Of a stretch of DNA of 64,000 bases, positions 1 through 10,607 are shown in pieces. The stretch is taken from positions 310,001 through 374,000 of the forward strand of contig CP038114.1 of NCBI GenBank assembly GCA_004519485.1, read 5' to 3'. The notes under the pieces are model-generated. The model ran no database searches and was not told the DNA's origin. It saw only the letters and a program-made list of their open reading frames with translations. Made by a program: the position numbers and the translations under genes. Every line of letters begins with the position of its first letter. Positions within the stretch are counted from its first letter, which is position 1. Source of the stretch: Nannochloropsis oceanica (lineage: Eukaryota > Sar > Eustigmatophyceae > Eustigmatales > Monodopsidaceae).

Positions 1-890
1 ACAACGGCCTACCTGAAACAAGCCGGAAGCAAGGGCACCATCGGTTTAAGGGGACAGGTAATTGTGGGAGGGAGGGAGTATGTGTGTGTGAGAGAGAGAG
101 AAAAAAAAGGCGGAATAAACTCAGCTCTGTGCGGGACTCTCACCATCCCTCCCTCATTCCTCTTTTCCTTCCCCTTTTCCTCCTTCTTTTCCTTCCTCCC
201 CTTCTTCCCTTCTATCTGCAGGCCCTTGTCGACCACCACATTTCTGAGGTCCTCACCGTCTTCTTGAACACCTCCTTGAGCACGGAATGGGTCTCCTACC
301 TTGATCATGCGGAAGAGCTGCCAACGTCGCAGGAGAACACTCACATCATCTATCAGTTTTTTGACATGCCCTTGCCCTTGAGCGATCGGGAATTCTTGTT
401 TGAGCGGAGGGTGGAGAGCGACCGGAAACGGAAGACGGTGGTGGCCAAGTACAGGAGTGTGGAGCACGCCAGCAAGCCCCAGAGGAAAAACGTAGTGCGA
501 GGAGTAAGTGGAAGAAGCTTCGGAAGAAGGAAAAGACAGAGGGAGGGAAAGAGAAGGAGAGGGAGGGAGGGAGAGGAGGGCGTTAGTACTTTTGGATGCA
601 TTGACATATTGCACCCCATACATCTCCCACCGACTCACCCTCCCTCTCCCCCTCCCTTCCTCGCTGCCTGCCTCATTTTCAACCAGGAAACCCACAACAC
701 CTTCTGGAAGTTCCGCGTTCTCAACAAGCGACAAACGCAAATAGAGGTCCAATCAACGCTCAATCCCAAGCTACCCATCAACGGGTGGGTGGTACAGATG
801 ATGCAGAACACCTACCAGCGAGCCTCGCTCCTGTCAATGCTGGATTTGGTGAAAAAAGCGGATCCGCACCCCGTGTTTATGCAGTGGTAG
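1..890 (+). CDS. START-domain lipid-binding protein, 3' part
   Basis: The visible 180 residues resemble the C-terminal half of a START (StAR-related lipid transfer) domain, which holds one lipid in a deep pocket. Exons are 1-57, 222-503 and 687-890; both introns are phase 0, with GTAATT and GTAAGT donors and CAG acceptors. Family-like features are the segment from about residue 55 with FFDMPLPLSDREF, and the last exon with FWKF, NPKLPINGW and a terminal helix. The gene begins before the window, so any N-terminal PH domain, transit peptide or membrane anchor cannot be seen. The lipid ligand cannot be deduced. Both introns are rich in CCCT/CTTC pyrimidine runs, as in other genes here. The assignment is by memory of the fold's conserved spacing. 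Confidence 0.72.
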   Translation, partial: NGLPETSRKQGHHRFKGTGNCGREGVCVCERERKKRRNKLSSVRDSHHPSLIPLFLPLFLLLFLPPLLPFYLQALVDHHISEVLTVFLNTSLSTEWVSYLDHAEELPTSQENTHIIYQFFDMPLPLSDREFLFERRVESDRKRKTVVAKYRSVEHASKPQRKNVVRGVSGRSFGRRKRQREGKRRRGREGEEGVSTFGCIDILHPIHLPPTHPPSPPPFLAACLIFNQETHNTFWKFRVLNKRQTQIEVQSTLNPKLPINGWVVQMMQNTYQRASLLSMLDLVKKADPHPVFMQW

Positions 891-1605
891 TGTCAGAAAA
901 AATTGGAATATAGGGAGGAAGCGGGGGAAAGAAGATGCGAGGCAGGCGAAGGAGGCGCACAGGGTGCATTTGGTGATTCGTATAAATCAAAGGGGAAATG
1001 AGAAGATAGGTCAATCTGCTGCGCCTTCCTCGTGGCGAGGAGATTAGGGTCGGGGTTTCCCGTAATTAATTGAACTGCCTCATGGCCACAACCTTGACCT
1101 CGTTTGCGATCGGAGGAAAGGAGGGGCAAGGATTCATGCCCGGCTTAGTTTCCTTCTCTCTGTATCTGAAAGGAGAGAGGGGAGGGGGGATGGGATGTTG
1201 ATTGGTCTTTATTGGTTTGCCGCTACTACTGAGAGACAGGTGAGGTGATGAAGGGTGGGTGTGAGTAAAGTAACATGAGCCTCTCACTCCTACCTCCTTT
1301 CGCGCGGCCGTACATGCGATGTAGATTAGGAAAAGACAGGAAGGTAAGCATTTACATCATATGAAAGGAAAAGGAAATACGTAGATAAAAAGTGAATATT
1401 TACATGTACATACACGTCGCCTACGCATTCAAACCTGGTCTGACTAGACCAGCGAGAGGACGACTGTGGTTGTGGCTCTGTGCACGCGATTTAAGTTTGA
1501 TTTTGGCTTCGATTATTTCTCGCATTTCTTTTTTTTTTTTACTTCCCCCACTCCCTTCCCCTCCTCTGTCTTCCCCTCTCTGGTTTGGTTCAGGTCTTCC
1601 TGTCG
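891..1605. other. Convergent intergenic region
   Basis: This lies between the stop codons of the START gene (+) and the Bax inhibitor gene (-). It holds a T-run and CCCT-rich stretch near 1528-1575, likely 3' ends of both transcripts. No gene is seen. Confidence 0.5.
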
Positions 1606-3341
1606 CTAGTCCCGCCCATTTTCACTGGCCAGCATTCGGAGCAGGTAGATGAAGATGCGGGTTATGTCCTATGGTGGTGGGGGGAGAAAGGAGGGAAGGA
1701 AGGAGGAAATACAAGGATGAGAGCAAGTATTTCGTGGCCTTGAGCCCCATCTCGACGAGAAAGGTCTTCAATCCCTCCCTCCCCCCCCTCTGTCCCTACT
1801 CGGCAAGCCAATTCACGATCCATCATTCCTAGGACACAAGTTCGATGGTCCCAAAGCGTTGCCCTTTAACTCCCAACCCTCCCTCCCTCCCTCCCACCTC
1901 CCTCCCACCTCCCTCCCTATCTCTTTCTTTTTCTTTCTTTTCCACCCACCAAGTAAAGATCCATCGCCCCCAGCACGTAATCTCGGTCGTCCATCTGCGT
2001 CGCCCCTCCGCCCACGATCCTCTGCGTGTCATAAATCAAAAACAGGGAAAACAAAAGCGCGCCAAAGCCCCCCATCACCACCTCAGGTACCTTCACTTTC
2101 AAAAAAAACGCAAACACGCTGCTCATCACGAGAATCAACAACCCCGAAACCAAAGCTGAGCCAAAGGCAGTCAAATCATATTTCGGATTTTTCCGAAACG
2201 CGAAGAGCGACAGGCCGGTAACGGCTGTGGCGGTCTGCAAAGCCGCGAGGAGGACCGCGTCGGCTCTATAGCGGGATGTTATCAGTCCTGCGACGAGGGA
2301 GGAAAGGGAGGAAGGGAGAGAGGGTCGTGAGAGAAGATGAGGGGACAGCACAGAGACATGACAGCACAATCCCACAATCCTCGCATGAATTACTACTTAT
2401 CTACATTCAACAACTCTCCCGCAGTTACTAAACCAAGCAGCGCAAAAAAATATTTCCAAGATTTTCCCCCTCCCGGCTGCACTTCTTCCCCAACAAATTC
2501 CCCTCCCTCCATCTCTCCCTTCTTTAGTTCTCACCTATAATCACGGACTCTCCTGCTGTAAACAGCCCCAACAGGCCCAAATTCGTGGGGAAAACTCGGC
2601 TGTACCTCATCCCTAGCGCAATCGCCGATCCGATGCTTGCTAACATGGACAACAACACGATCCAACTTCCTTTCGTCAGGAGAAATTGGACAAGCTGAGG
2701 GGATTGGAAAAACAGGTAGGTAGTTGCGGCAGTTAAGAACAGCTGGACCCCCAGGATGCCATACACCTACGGAGGGGAAGGGAGTGATGGAAAGGAGGGC
2801 GAGGGTTAGGCAATGCATCGAAGACGTTGAATGGCGGAAAAGAAGTAAAAATGACCAAATCATACAGAGATACGCACGAGAATCTTGTTTTGAACATCAC
2901 CTTTCGAATCAAGCCCACACGCGAGTCTCGACTCTTGATATTTTCTACCACCCGCGGCTCCAACACCAACGGGCGAGCATCAAAATGTTCGGATCCCCAT
3001 GAAGAGGGTGCTGCTGCCGTCGAAGGGGAGGAAGAATGCGACGACGAAGAAGAAGAGGAGGAAGAAGACTTGGGTGGCTGCGTGGTGGTGGGAAAGAAAG
3101 GGAGGGGCGGGAATCCACTGCTACTTCCACCTCCCCCTCCTCCAATGCTACGCCCTACCGCGCCGCCTCGTGTTCGTCTCAGCAGAAAAAAGACGGGTAG
3201 TAGCTCTGAAGATGGTGAACACGTCAAAGGGGAAGAGTTGACTGTGACTATGGATGCAGCAGCAGCGGCTGCGGCAGATGCGTGGCAGGCGTGCAGGAGT
3301 AGTAACACTAGGACGGGCAAGCCATGCTTTCTTCTCATCAT
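1606..3341 (-). CDS. Bax inhibitor-1 / TMBIM family membrane protein
   Basis: A 357-residue protein in four exons: 3341-2901, 2766-2535, 2287-1950 and 1668-1606. Phases match at all three junctions, which rejoin LIRK-VYGILGVQL, SVIIG-LITSRYRADA and MDLYL-DITRIFIYLL. The C-terminal two thirds is a typical seven-helix BI-1/LFG core, with the conserved YDTQ and the ending seen in this family, where an acidic residue pair helps gate Ca2+ leak. The first 147 residues are unlike animal members: a signal-peptide-like hydrophobic start (VLVLLLLHA), then Ala, Gly and Ser runs. BI-1 proteins usually sit in the ER or Golgi and restrain cell death and Ca2+ release. The long leader may send it to another membrane; that is inference. 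Two adjacent ATGs make the first residue uncertain by one. Confidence 0.85.
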
Positions 3342-3863
3342 CCTTCTACGGGGTGCGCGTCAGCGTCGACCCTGGGCAAAAGCCTGAGTGGAAAACCGAG
3401 ACGCTTGCTCGCTCCAGGAGGTAGCTGCCTGTCTTGTTATCGATGGTACGGTACAAAGATAAAAAGTGTGCAGGGGAATAGTGGTAGGGCAAGGAATCCT
3501 TCGTTGAACGAGTTGAAGCAGGCGTCATGTGCCCCCCAAGCCAAGGGCACCTATATATGTATATATATGCCAATTTATACCACCTTCTTTTCTTCTTTCA
3601 AATTGAATGGCTACCTATCTACAAAGATATTTTTTTGTTTGGCTTCGCAACCCAAGCGACGATGGCAGCTTTTGTGCGCAATCGAAGCCAAATCCTTTCA
3701 AAAACTACGGAGACTGAGGGGAAAGTCAAAAATGTTTGAATGAAAATATCAATAACCGTAGTGCTCTACTCGTCCCTTTTCCCCCTCCCGCTCCTTTCCT
3801 CCCACAATGTGGGATCTAGCCCCACAACCCCCTCCCTCTCATCCTCCCTCCCTCGCACCCACC
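3342..3863. other. Intergenic region
   Basis: This is upstream of the Bax inhibitor gene and downstream of the reductase gene, both on the minus strand. It contains a TATATATGTATATATAT stretch near 3550-3570, about 210 bases upstream of the Bax inhibitor ATG. No gene is seen. Confidence 0.4.
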
Positions 3864-5277
3864 CTACCACAACCCGACCCTTCTCCGAGGGAATCTCTCC
3901 CGGTCATGCGCCTTGTACAGCTCGTGCAAAAACCGAGGCCCGGCTGGGACCATCGCAAAATGCTCCAATGTCGGGTGTGAGGAATAATAATGCGTCTTAA
4001 TGTGCTGCATATTGACTGAGAGGGCAACGCCCGGCAGCTGGAAGATCTCCCGAGCGTAGTTGAGAAGGTTGGGGTAGTCTTTTAGGATGGATTTGCGATT
4101 GCATTTGAAGTGGGGGTTGTATACCTGTGGATAATTGAGAGAAATGGGATATATCGATTTAGGTATGTGATGATTATCACTTAAATCGCGGGGATATTTC
4201 AAGGTCGATGATGACCATTCCTAAGTTAAAAGACAAAAAACAAAAAAGGATAAGACAACACAACCTGGAACCTTCCCCCTCCCTTCCTTCTTTCCTCCCT
4301 CGCTTACCTCATCAAATCGCACCAACGTCGGGAACAAGCGAACGTCCGCTTCTGTCAACCGATCCCCCAACAGATACCGCTGTCGCCCAAGTAAAGCCTC
4401 CGCATGATCCATGGCCCCCACCACGCCCTCAACTGCCTCCTCGTACGCGGCCTGGCTGGTGGCAAACCCACACTTATACACGCCATCGTTGATGTTCTCA
4501 TGTAGCCACAGATTGTACTGGTCCACGGCCTTCGCCAGCTCTAAGGGCTTCAGATTCAACGTGGGATTCATCGCCAGAAAATTGAAATTGTCGTTCAGCA
4601 TCTTCATGATGTCCCCGCTCTCATTATTCACAATGGTGGAAGTCGCCTTGTCCCAGAGCACGGGCACCGTGTATTTCCCCTCTGTATCCTTGGATAGTTC
4701 ATATAAGTCGCGAATTGTCCTGGCCCCGTTGATGTAATCAGGGATGCAGCCGTCGCACGAGAAGGCGCCCCATCCGGCGGGGGACGAGAGGGGAGGGTCG
4801 AAGGAGGAGCGGAAAACCCATCCCGTATGGTGGTCCAGCTCGTCGTTGATCCGGGTACGTGTCCACGTGGGGTGCGTAACGCTGATGGAGATGGCATTGT
4901 CGAGGCCTAAGGGGGAGAGGGGGCATGTGCAAGCATGAGAGGGAGGAGAGGGTAGGAGGGTAGGAGAAAGGAAGGGAGGGAGGAAAGGAGGGGGGGGGAG
5001 GCGCAACACCTCATGTACCTTTCAAATAAAGCACCATCAAACACCGAGCCGACCAGGGGCAGGCCAAGGACACGTAGAGATGGTACCTATCCGCCTCTGA
5101 CCGATATTTCCCTTCGGGCTCTATCCAGTTCCTATGCACGCTCGGACTGCGGACAAACCTCCCCTGTTCATCCGTCTCGCTGAGCGACGTCCTAACCCCA
5201 CTAAATTTCGCAGGCCCCTTTCTCTTCTCTTCATCCCTCCTACCATTCCCCCCTCTTCCTTCACCCTTGTCCTCCAT
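3864..5277 (-). CDS. Glutathionyl-hydroquinone reductase (Xi/omega-like GST)
   Basis: A 372-residue enzyme in exons 5277-5019, 4906-4308 and 4124-3864, with phases 1 and 0 matching. It belongs to the ECM4/YqjG/PcpF family, which removes glutathione from glutathionylated quinones using an active-site Cys. That Cys is residue 73 in the motif ACPWS, preceded by the family stretch RYHLYVSL. The N-terminal thioredoxin-like domain runs to about residue 170. The all-helical domain follows, with VYKCGFATSQ and RFDEVYNPHFKCN typical of the family. The ATG at 5277 is the first in frame after an upstream stop. A putative leader exon lies at 6154-5564 on the same strand, so the true N-terminus may be longer and plastid-directed; I could not join the two in phase with a good acceptor. 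Confidence 0.88.
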
Positions 5278-5563
5278 CCCTCCATGTCGGTGGCTGTGGA
5301 GACGCGCGCGGCGGCGAGTGTTGGCAGAGAGGGAGCCTTGGGCTTCGGAAGTCGCGCGGCCCTATTTTTTGGGAATGAGTGGGTAGGTAGGGTAAAGGGA
5401 AGGAGGGTGAAGGAGGGAGAGAGGATGAAGGCATCATAATTCATGATACCAAAAGGAGGGAAGGGAGTAGTACCGTGTCTCTACACCAAGATAACTCACA
5501 ACCCGCAAACGCAGCACATGCCATGCATCCGTCCCTTCCTCCGTCCCTCCACCCTTCACTTAC

Positions 5564-6154
5564 CTCGATCCAAGGAACTCTTTTCCCCAGGGTGCAGCTA
5601 CCGTCAATCCTGGTGCTACTAGTGCTACTGCTGGCACTATCACTATCGCTGTCCTCGCTGTTGTGGGTACCAACGTGCTGGTCATCATCCTCAAAGTCAG
5701 GGTTAAAAAAAGACGAGGGGGGAGGAGGAAATGACGCAGGCACATTGGCGGCAGAAGAAGGGGAGGATGAAATGCCACTACTACTCCCAATCCCACCGAA
5801 TTCACTTCCACCACTGTTGCTGCCCTGCCCACCGCTGCCCCCGCTGCTGCTACTGCTGTCGTCGTTGTCGCCGTGATATGGGGGCCAGCCTCCTGCACTG
5901 GCAGCGTCCATGATAAGGACGTGACGACGACATGGGCGCATGCATGTTACAGCAGCAGCAGCTGGAGACGCAAAAGAATGAGGAGAATTAGAAGAGGGGA
6001 AAGCAGTGTTCCCTTTAATGGTCCGGTGAAAAGACGACGAGGGCAACTGCGGGTTGAAGGCGTTGAGGGGATCGAGTAAGATGCACAGGGCGAGGCACAA
6101 ATGGGAGGGACGGAGAGCCGGGCGCGACAGTCGCATTACCATAGGAGAGGACAT
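5564..6154 (-). CDS. Putative plastid leader exon, perhaps of the reductase gene
   Basis: An open frame of 197 codons from an ATG at 6154 to a consensus donor (GAG|GTAAGT) at 5564. It starts with a hydrophobic signal-like stretch (LCLALCILLDPLNA) followed at once by FNP. That is an Ala-Phe step of the kind that marks the signal-peptide/transit-peptide junction in plastid proteins of diatoms and relatives. The rest is Ser, Gly and Asp rich. Only about 290 bases separate its donor from the reductase ATG at 5277, too little for another gene's last exon, terminator and a promoter. This suggests one gene. The donor is phase 0, while the best acceptor before the reductase frame (CTCCACAG near 5297) would need phase 2. 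A tiny missed exon, or no link at all, remains possible. Confidence 0.4.
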
Positions 6155-6797
6155 GGAATGGTCAGCGACCCTATTTTGACGGCAGCGTGATGGAAAGCGT
6201 GGGATAGGTAGTGTTGACGTTTGTGTGGGTTGAGGAGCTGCTGAGCTTACTTCAAGCGACGGGTTCGAGGCGAGGGTTAGGAGAGAGCGCCACTGGACCA
6301 CGGCGTGACAGCAAAAAATGAAAATTCCGCCTGAAACACGAGAGCAACACCGACAACCTGTACACATATAAGCGGGAGAGGTGTCAGTGAGGTTGGATGG
6401 GTGTTTATGAATGGGTAGTGGCTTGGTAATTGAAGCAGATAGAACTTGAGCGATTCCGTCAAGCAAGAGAGACGGGAAAATTCACCTGAATTTCTAAACA
6501 GGAACAAGAATTGCTGCCGAGGATTTAGCAGCGCTTTCAAAAGTACTGCGGAAAGATTCATCAGTTTTAAAATAGGGCACCCTCTTTTGTGTTTGTGCCA
6601 ACGTGAGCTTTATGTGTGGGGCTTCGCGTGGCACAGCATTTAAATTATCTGGGCGTCGTGCAGCCCTCGTTACAAATTGACCTTGGTTGCCCATGGGTCT
6701 GCGTCTTTCGTCTGCAGGTACATATGTGACGCTCACCCTCTCCCCGCCACCCTACCAGGACGTACATCCATATTTCCCACCGATTCAGGGTATATAA
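6155..6797. promoter_or_regulatory. Divergent promoter region
   Basis: This separates the minus-strand leader exon from the plus-strand secreted-protein gene. A TATATAAA element at 6791-6798 runs into the ATG at 6798, so it may instead be a core promoter for an ATG slightly further down. Nothing else is recognised. Confidence 0.35.
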
Positions 6798-8051
6798 ATG
6801 ATCATGTCTTCCTGGAGCAACAGCAACAGCAGGAGAAGCTGCCTCTCCTTCCCCACCATTGTCGCACTCCTTGTCCTGGTCCTCCTCCTGCAGCTCGGCC
6901 AGGTACAAGCCCGGCTGGGTGGGGGTAGCAGCAAACCCACCAAGAAAACCCCGCCCGTCTGGCCTCCCCTATTGACAGCACGTAAGTCTTAAGTGGAAGT
7001 TGTGGTGGCTGCTTCGTTGTCCTTTTCTACTGTCCTTTAATCTACCTCCCCATCCATGAGGTTAAAAACCAAAGTTTCCGCTGCAGCCGTAGCTATGCAC
7101 TTAGAGTCATCTTAATGACAGCTTGGGTCATTGTCATGGCGGAGCTGTGTCTCTATTATCCCCCCTTGATCTCCCCAGGCTTACTCCCGCAATCGTCTTC
7201 TTTTCCTCCTTCTTTCCCCGTCCCGTAGAGCTGTTGCAAAACCGCGGTGGCAACTTGAGTGACACCACCCTTGCGTATGATTTGCCGAATGGCCGCAACC
7301 TGAACATCATCAAAGATAGGCAGACAGGATTGACCTTATGGGATAATGAGAGGGGAAATGGCTCGACCTATTATTATCACAAGCAACCAGAGGTGGAGAG
7401 CTGCCAGGCGCTGGTAAGGAAAGGAGGGAGGGACTGGAGGAGGAACGGAAATAGGGTTAAAGTCTGCGGATTGAGCTAAATTTATCTGGTCAACACCATC
7501 TTTACCCTGTCCGAAATAATGCAGAACATGCACGTGGGTCTCCTAAAGCCTGATTGGTTGGCTGGGGCCCGCTACAAGGGCGTGGAGGACGTGAACGGGC
7601 ACCAGTGCGACGTCTGGGCGCAGTCGAGCTCCATACATCACCCTTTTGTCACTTACTTTGCGGATGTGGAGACACAGCGGCCGTGGCGGTGGATCTTTTT
7701 TGATGGGGCTATCTTCGATGTAAGTCTTCCTTTATTTAGTTATTTATTTGTTTCAATTTATTTATCTACTTATCGGTTTACACTTTCGTCGATTCATAGG
7801 GATGTCTGGTAAATTTGAAGCTACATAAACTATTTGTCGAGCTCATTTAAGATACCCATGTCTTTCCTTTCTTTCCTCTCATACACGCTTACATTCACAT
7901 CCCTCCCTCTTTTCAGGTGATTGAATGGACCCCTGGAGGCACCCTGCCCGAGGCCGACTGGCAGCTTCCTGCTTATTGCTTTGGGGAGGATGGGGTAGAT
8001 CAAGTGCACTTGGAGGAGCAAAGGCAGAAGGTTCGGTTGTCGATGGCATAA
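6798..8051 (+). CDS. Secreted conserved protein of unknown function
   Basis: A 232-residue protein in four exons: 6798-6981, 7229-7413, 7525-7719 and 7917-8051, all with matching phases. It begins with a clear signal peptide (IVALLVLVLLLQLGQVQA), so it should enter the secretory pathway; there is no later membrane helix. The body has the pattern LKPDWLAGARY-KG, CDVW, FADVETQRPWRW, FFDGA and a C-terminal ADWQLPAYCF. This resembles an uncharacterised plant family (often mislabelled as glycosyl transferase) whose members share WL-GA-YLG, CHVW, PVRW and WQAPVYCF. The resemblance is from memory. Conserved Cys (CDVW, AYCF, ESCQ) could form disulfides. A second in-frame ATG two codons on is an equally good start. 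I do not assign a reaction. Confidence 0.75.
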
Positions 8052-8879
8052 GTAAATGAGAATGAAATAACAAGAAGCGTGGAAGACTGGAGGGAAAGGA
8101 GGAAAAGGCATGGTGCGCTGGGGGCTCGCCTTCATCTCGGAAAAAGGATTAATAACAAGAACGCGCAGTTTTGTCACCAAAATACTATTTTTCTTGTTAT
8201 TATCGAAAGGTTTTGAAAAATTCTCTCTCCATCCACATACCGCCACCCCACTTATATCACCCCAGACTTCACAAAATAAAACGAGCAGATGTAATGAGTT
8301 GACAGGATACTTAGTAAACTCGCTATTCCTGGTTTTGGTAAGATGGAAATATTGCCCTGTGTCGACAAGAATCAATAATAAATGCTACATGGTAGGAAGA
8401 GAATAATAAACAACACAGCGGATCGGCACGCATGCTTTCTCCTCCTCCTCTTCCTGATCCCCGACGACCATGGCAAGTGACAGTCGTGTATAATCGGTGT
8501 ACAGGACAACTTACGATTTCCTTCATGATAGTAGTTGTCATTCAGGGAGTTCTATACACCGTGAAACTTGTGAGAGCTGTTTCTGGGAGTCGAGGATACG
8601 GTCTTCTGACGATGATGACGATCCCCAAGTGCAAGCACACCCAAATGCCCCATGCTTCATGCTTATGCATATATGTCCCTGCATCTACACCCACCACATA
8701 CGCACATGCAGGTCAGACCAGGCCTCTTGCTACTCCGGGGCCCGGGCATCGCTTTTTTTCTTTGGCGACGACTAAACACAAGCAAGCACCCGGCATCATT
8801 TCCCACTGCAAACGACGCCATCACGCCTTCAAAATTCAAACAAACATACGAAACCACCCTGCACAAGCACCAGCAAAGC
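8052..8879. other. Intergenic region, upstream of the RING gene
   Basis: About 830 bases. The last 230 stay open in frame with the RING protein back to 8652, so part may be coding or 5' UTR. An ACACATGCAG acceptor-like site sits near 8710. No separate gene is seen. Confidence 0.4.
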
Positions 8880-9785
8880 ATGGAGACATCAATCCTTCCG
8901 TCGCAGACATCGGTACCAGCGGTACCATCAGCAGGAGACGACGTCACTGCCCCCTCCACGCTCATCAGCGTCACCTCTACAAACCATGCTCCGCCCACCT
9001 CCACCCCTCCCCGTCGGCTTCCCCTCCTCCCCCCGACCAGCCCCCTCAACCCATCCAGCAGCACTGCCGATGCCTTTGCCCAATCTACGTCATGCAAAAC
9101 ACCTCGCACATCTGACGATGACGATGGAGGAGGATTCAGCACCCCCGTCGCTCCTACAACCGGCGCGCTGCACAGCACAGGCTCCGCTCTTCACCACAAT
9201 CACCACCGCCGTCACTCCCACTGCTTGCAACACTCCCCTTCTCCTTCTCCTTCCCAATCCATCAAACCTGATGCCTACGAAGGACGTGATCATGACCAAG
9301 ATTGTCCCATATGCATGAGTCCCCTTGCCTCCAGGTCCATATACAAAACGCGTTGCTCCCACAGGTTCCACAAATCGTGTCTGGTCGAGTCAAGGGCCGC
9401 ACACATAAATGGATGTCCTTTCTGTAGGGGAGAAATCACCCCGGGGCTGACGCCGTTCGAAGCATGCCTGGGAAGGGTGTTAAGTGAGAGGGAACAGATC
9501 ATCTCGAGGGCAAGAACAGCGAGGCAGGCTGTGCTGGCACGGATGCAGCAACGAGGGGAAGGGAGGGAAGGTGGAGGGAGGAGCTTGGCCTTTTCTGTGT
9601 TGAGGGAGGAGGAGGTCCCGTATAGGGGAAGGAGGGGATTAGAGGAGCGGTTTGAGACAGAGGCGATGGTAGGGGAAGGGGAGGAAGGGAGGGTGGGAGG
9701 GGAGGGAGGGAGGAGGGTGGTGATGGCCTTGACGACGGAGGATTTGGGCCATCGGATTGACCATGAAGGGGATTTGCCTTTCTAG
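8880..9785 (+). CDS. RING-H2 finger protein, probable E3 ubiquitin ligase
   Basis: A 301-residue protein whose only recognisable domain is a RING at about residues 142-182. The spacing is Cys-x2-Cys ... Cys-x-His-x2-His-x2-Cys ... Cys-x2-Cys, seen as CPIC, TRCSHRFHKSC and CPFC. Two central His make it the H2 type, which binds two zinc ions and recruits an E2 enzyme. The N-terminal 140 residues are Ser/Pro/Thr rich with short His and acidic clusters; the C-terminal third is Gly/Glu/Arg rich, with no membrane helix. Substrate and location cannot be read. The ATG at 8880 is preferred because the region before it is compositionally poor, but an in-frame ATG at 8652 would add 76 residues. No introns are needed. 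Confidence 0.75.
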   Translation: METSILPSQTSVPAVPSAGDDVTAPSTLISVTSTNHAPPTSTPPRRLPLLPPTSPLNPSSSTADAFAQSTSCKTPRTSDDDDGGGFSTPVAPTTGALHSTGSALHHNHHRRHSHCLQHSPSPSPSQSIKPDAYEGRDHDQDCPICMSPLASRSIYKTRCSHRFHKSCLVESRAAHINGCPFCRGEITPGLTPFEACLGRVLSEREQIISRARTARQAVLARMQQRGEGREGGGRSLAFSVLREEEVPYRGRRGLEERFETEAMVGEGEEGRVGGEGGRRVVMALTTEDLGHRIDHEGDLPF

Positions 9786-10607
9786 AGAGAGAGGATAGGA
9801 GGGAAAAGGAGTCGTGTATAAAGTGGATGGAGGGAGAAAAGAACAGAGTCAGGAAGGAGGGAGGAAAGAAGTGGGGGAAGGAGGGAGATGAGGATGATAT
9901 GGCTGTACAGGACATATCTGAGTAGGAAGGCGGGGAAGGGATCAAGGAGGCATCTGAGTAGGCAGAAGGGAGAGGAAGAATGGAGGCAGGGCGGACTGTA
10001 TAAATAGTAGGGAAAAGGGGGAAGGGAGAAAAGGAGTCAGAGCAGAGTGTAATATAGGGAGAGGAGGATGAGGTTGGTCCATGGGCTAGGGTAGGATTCA
10101 ATGTGTGTGTGAGAGAGGGAGAGAAAGGGAGAGGAGGAGAAAGGGGGAGGAAAAGAGGAAAGAAGACACGAATACTTTCTACTTTTTTTCATTATGCGTT
10201 TTTGGAGTTTACGAATGGAAGAGGAACAGGAATGAATGAATATAGCGCAGGAGAAGAAGCGACATGAAGGTCGGAAAAAGAAGGATCTAGGCATGAAGGG
10301 TATTGATTCTTGATGCCACCGATACATTGTTCAAGTTGTGTGGGAGAATTTTTCTCCCCCCCCTCTCTCTCTCCCTCTGCATCCCTCTATCTATCTAGTT
10401 TTATCGCTTTCCTCAATCTAATTTAATTGGTATTGTCGGCCTAATTAAATCGGTTTTCTCAGTCAAATTTAATCGGTTTTCTTAATCTTATTTAATCCTT
10501 CGTCATTAAAATTTCAACTTCTTGTATACAAGGTACTTTCCAGATCATCACCTTCCCACAGACACCGTCCCTCCTTCTCTCTCTCCCTCGCTCCCTCCTC
10601 CCCCTCC
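9786..10607. other. Convergent intergenic region, purine-rich then AT-rich
   Basis: This lies between the stops of the RING gene (+) and the lactone oxidase (-). 9786-10170 is almost pure GGA/GAA purine on the plus strand. Open frames opposite it are low-complexity and not believed. 10397-10505 holds a degenerate AT-rich tandem repeat, listed separately. Confidence 0.5.
10397..10505. repeat. Degenerate AT-rich tandem repeat, about 23-bp unit
   Basis: Four to five imperfect copies of a unit of about 23 bases built around ATTTAATCGGTTTTCT. They lie just past the stop codon of the lactone oxidase gene. The AT content stands out from the surroundings. It could serve transcript termination for two convergent genes. 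Confidence 0.6.

Noticed and set aside
9499-10101. 200-codon minus-strand frame rich in Ser and Pro
   Set aside because: It lies opposite the RING gene's Gly/Glu-rich end and purine-rich 3' region, and looks like a shadow.
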